Shown here: positions 12,704-13,670 of the stretch, in pieces
Layout of the letters: each line of letters starts with the position of its first letter
Position numbering within the stretch: position 1 is the stretch's first letter
DNA from: Oscillospiraceae bacterium
Lineage (GTDB): Bacteria; Bacillota; Clostridia; Oscillospirales; Oscillospiraceae
Assembly: GCA_016295225.1 (NCBI GenBank)
Contig: JAEDLP010000042.1
Location: 1-13,670, forward strand
Length of the DNA stretch: 13,670 bases
Direction: 5' to 3'
Made by a program: the position numbers and the translations under genes
The notes under the pieces: model-generated
Told to the model about the DNA's origin: nothing
Databases searched by the model: none
The model's input: only the letters and a program-made list of their open reading frames with translations

Positions 12704-13632
12704 AGCCTGTTGTGTTTATTGACGGACGGGAGGGCACCACCGGCCTGCAGATCTACGACCGGCTGACCCCCCGCCAGGACATCGAGCTTCTGCTCATCGA
12801 CGAGGAGAAGCGCAAGGACCCCGCTGAGCGGAAGAAGTGTCTCAACGCCGCCGACCTGGTCTTCCTGTGCCTGCCCGACGACGCGGCCCGGGAGGCCGTG
12901 GCCATGATCGAGAACCCCAACACCCGGGTCATCGACGCCTCCACCGCCCACCGTACCGCCCCCGGCTGGGACTACGGCTTCCCCGAGCTCTCCCCCCGCC
13001 ACCGGGAGGCCATCATGAAATCCAAGCGGGTGGCCAACCCCGGCTGCCACGCCTCCGGCTTCATCTCCGCCGTGTACCCCCTGGTCCAGATGGGCCTCAT
13101 CCCCGAGGACTATCCCCTCTGCGCCTACTCCCTCACCGGCTACTCCGGCGGCGGCAAGAAGCTCATCGCTGAGTACCAGGACCCCAACCGGGACCCCCGG
13201 CACGCCTCTGCCCGGATCTACGGCACCACCCTGAACCACAAGCACTTGCCGGAAATGGTCCACGTCTGCGGACTCACCCGTCCCCCGGTCTTCCACCCCA
13301 TCCTGGGGGACTATATCCAGGGCATGGCCACCACCATTCTGCTCCAGAATGACACCCTGCCCAGCGGCCCCACCGCCTACAACATCTACAACGTGCTGGA
13401 CGCTTACTACGAGAACCTCCCCTTCGTCACCGTAGCCCCCTTCGGCGGCGACGAGTCGGTGATCTACTCCAGCACCCTGGTGGGCACCAACCAGCTGCGG
13501 CTCACCGTCTGCGGCAATGAGGAGCAGACCACCATCACCGCCGTCTTCGACAACCTGGGCAAGGGAGCCTCCGGCGCCGCCGTCCAGAACATGAACCTAA
13601 TGCTGGGCTTTGACGAGACGGCGGGGCTGTAA
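12700..13632 (+). CDS. argC: N-acetyl-gamma-glutamyl-phosphate reductase, type 2 (short form)
   Basis: A 310-residue NADPH-dependent reductase that turns N-acetylglutamyl phosphate into the semialdehyde in early arginine/ornithine synthesis. The N-terminal cofactor motif is DGREGTTG (8-15), typical of the short type 2 family; type 1 proteins are about 345 residues and begin with a different GxxGxxG. The catalytic cysteine is Cys116 in VANPGCHASGF. A conserved HVCGLTRPPVFHP stretch is in the C-terminal half. The ATG overlaps the argH stop (ATGA), so it is translationally coupled. The other ornithine-branch genes (argJ, argB, argD) are not in the window and may lie beyond the right edge. Confidence 0.95.
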   Translation: MKPVVFIDGREGTTGLQIYDRLTPRQDIELLLIDEEKRKDPAERKKCLNAADLVFLCLPDDAAREAVAMIENPNTRVIDASTAHRTAPGWDYGFPELSPRHREAIMKSKRVANPGCHASGFISAVYPLVQMGLIPEDYPLCAYSLTGYSGGGKKLIAEYQDPNRDPRHASARIYGTTLNHKHLPEMVHVCGLTRPPVFHPILGDYIQGMATTILLQNDTLPSGPTAYNIYNVLDAYYENLPFVTVAPFGGDESVIYSSTLVGTNQLRLTVCGNEEQTTITAVFDNLGKGASGAAVQNMNLMLGFDETAGL

Positions 13633-13650
13633 GCTTCCCCGTCCACGCAA

Positions 13651-13670
13651 AGGCTCCCCTGTGAGGGGAG
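13651..13670. repeat. Start of a palindromic intergenic repeat, cut by the window edge
   Basis: AGGCTCCCCTGTGAGGGGAG contains the perfect 6-bp stem CTCCCC/GGGGAG with a TGTGA loop, 18 bases after the argC stop. The form resembles short palindromic 'AGGCTCCC' repeats that I know from gut Clostridia genomes. It could also be the operon terminator stem; the bases that would show a T-run are outside the window. Confidence 0.4.

Noticed and set aside
1..13670. CRISPR array, insertion sequence, prophage or toxin-antitoxin genes
   Set aside because: No regularly spaced repeats, transposase, integrase or phage motifs were seen; all large frames belong to housekeeping or resistance families.

Overview
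This 13.7 kb window is chromosomal DNA of a GC-rich Gram-positive anaerobe, most likely a gut member of the Clostridia (Oscillospiraceae-like, in the range of Flavonifractor, Intestinimonas or Lawsonibacter). I base this on the glycyl radical enzyme, the Bce-type peptide-resistance module, strong AGGAGG-type ribosome binding sites and GC-rich C/G-ending codons. The genus is an inference, not a search result.

Layout. Everything left of about 9745 reads on the minus strand; the arginine genes on the right read on the plus strand. From left to right: (1) a glycyl radical activating enzyme cut by the window edge and, directly upstream of it, its glycyl radical enzyme (GRE), with their own promoter. 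(2) An FAD-dependent amine-oxidase/phytoene-desaturase-like oxidoreductase. (3) A 624-base gene-free stretch that probably holds a minus-strand structured noncoding RNA with a strong terminator, followed by two further terminator-like hairpins, plus the terminator of the ABC operon. (4) A complete Bce-type module: response regulator, intramembrane-sensing kinase, ABC ATPase and 10-TM permease, with a matching BceR-type operator between kinase and ATPase. (5) tRNA-Leu(UAG) with its own promoter and terminator. (6) A divergent arginine operon argG-argH-argC, complete, with the type 2 (short) ArgC.

How the parts work together. The arginine genes supply argininosuccinate synthase, argininosuccinate lyase and the acetylglutamyl-phosphate reductase; the remaining steps lie elsewhere. 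In the Bce module, the permease and kinase would sense peptide antibiotics that act on the lipid II cycle, and the regulator would activate the ABC genes from the operator at 7891-7904. The GRE is complete in its glycyl loop and catalytic cysteine. It lacks the glutamate two residues after that cysteine, which the dehydratase and arylacetate decarboxylase classes carry, so its reaction cannot be assigned from sequence.

Most worth a second look: the GRE with a Cys-Val-Val active site, the putative structured RNA at 4528-4794, and the desaturase-like flavoenzyme with no carotenoid or hopanoid neighbours.
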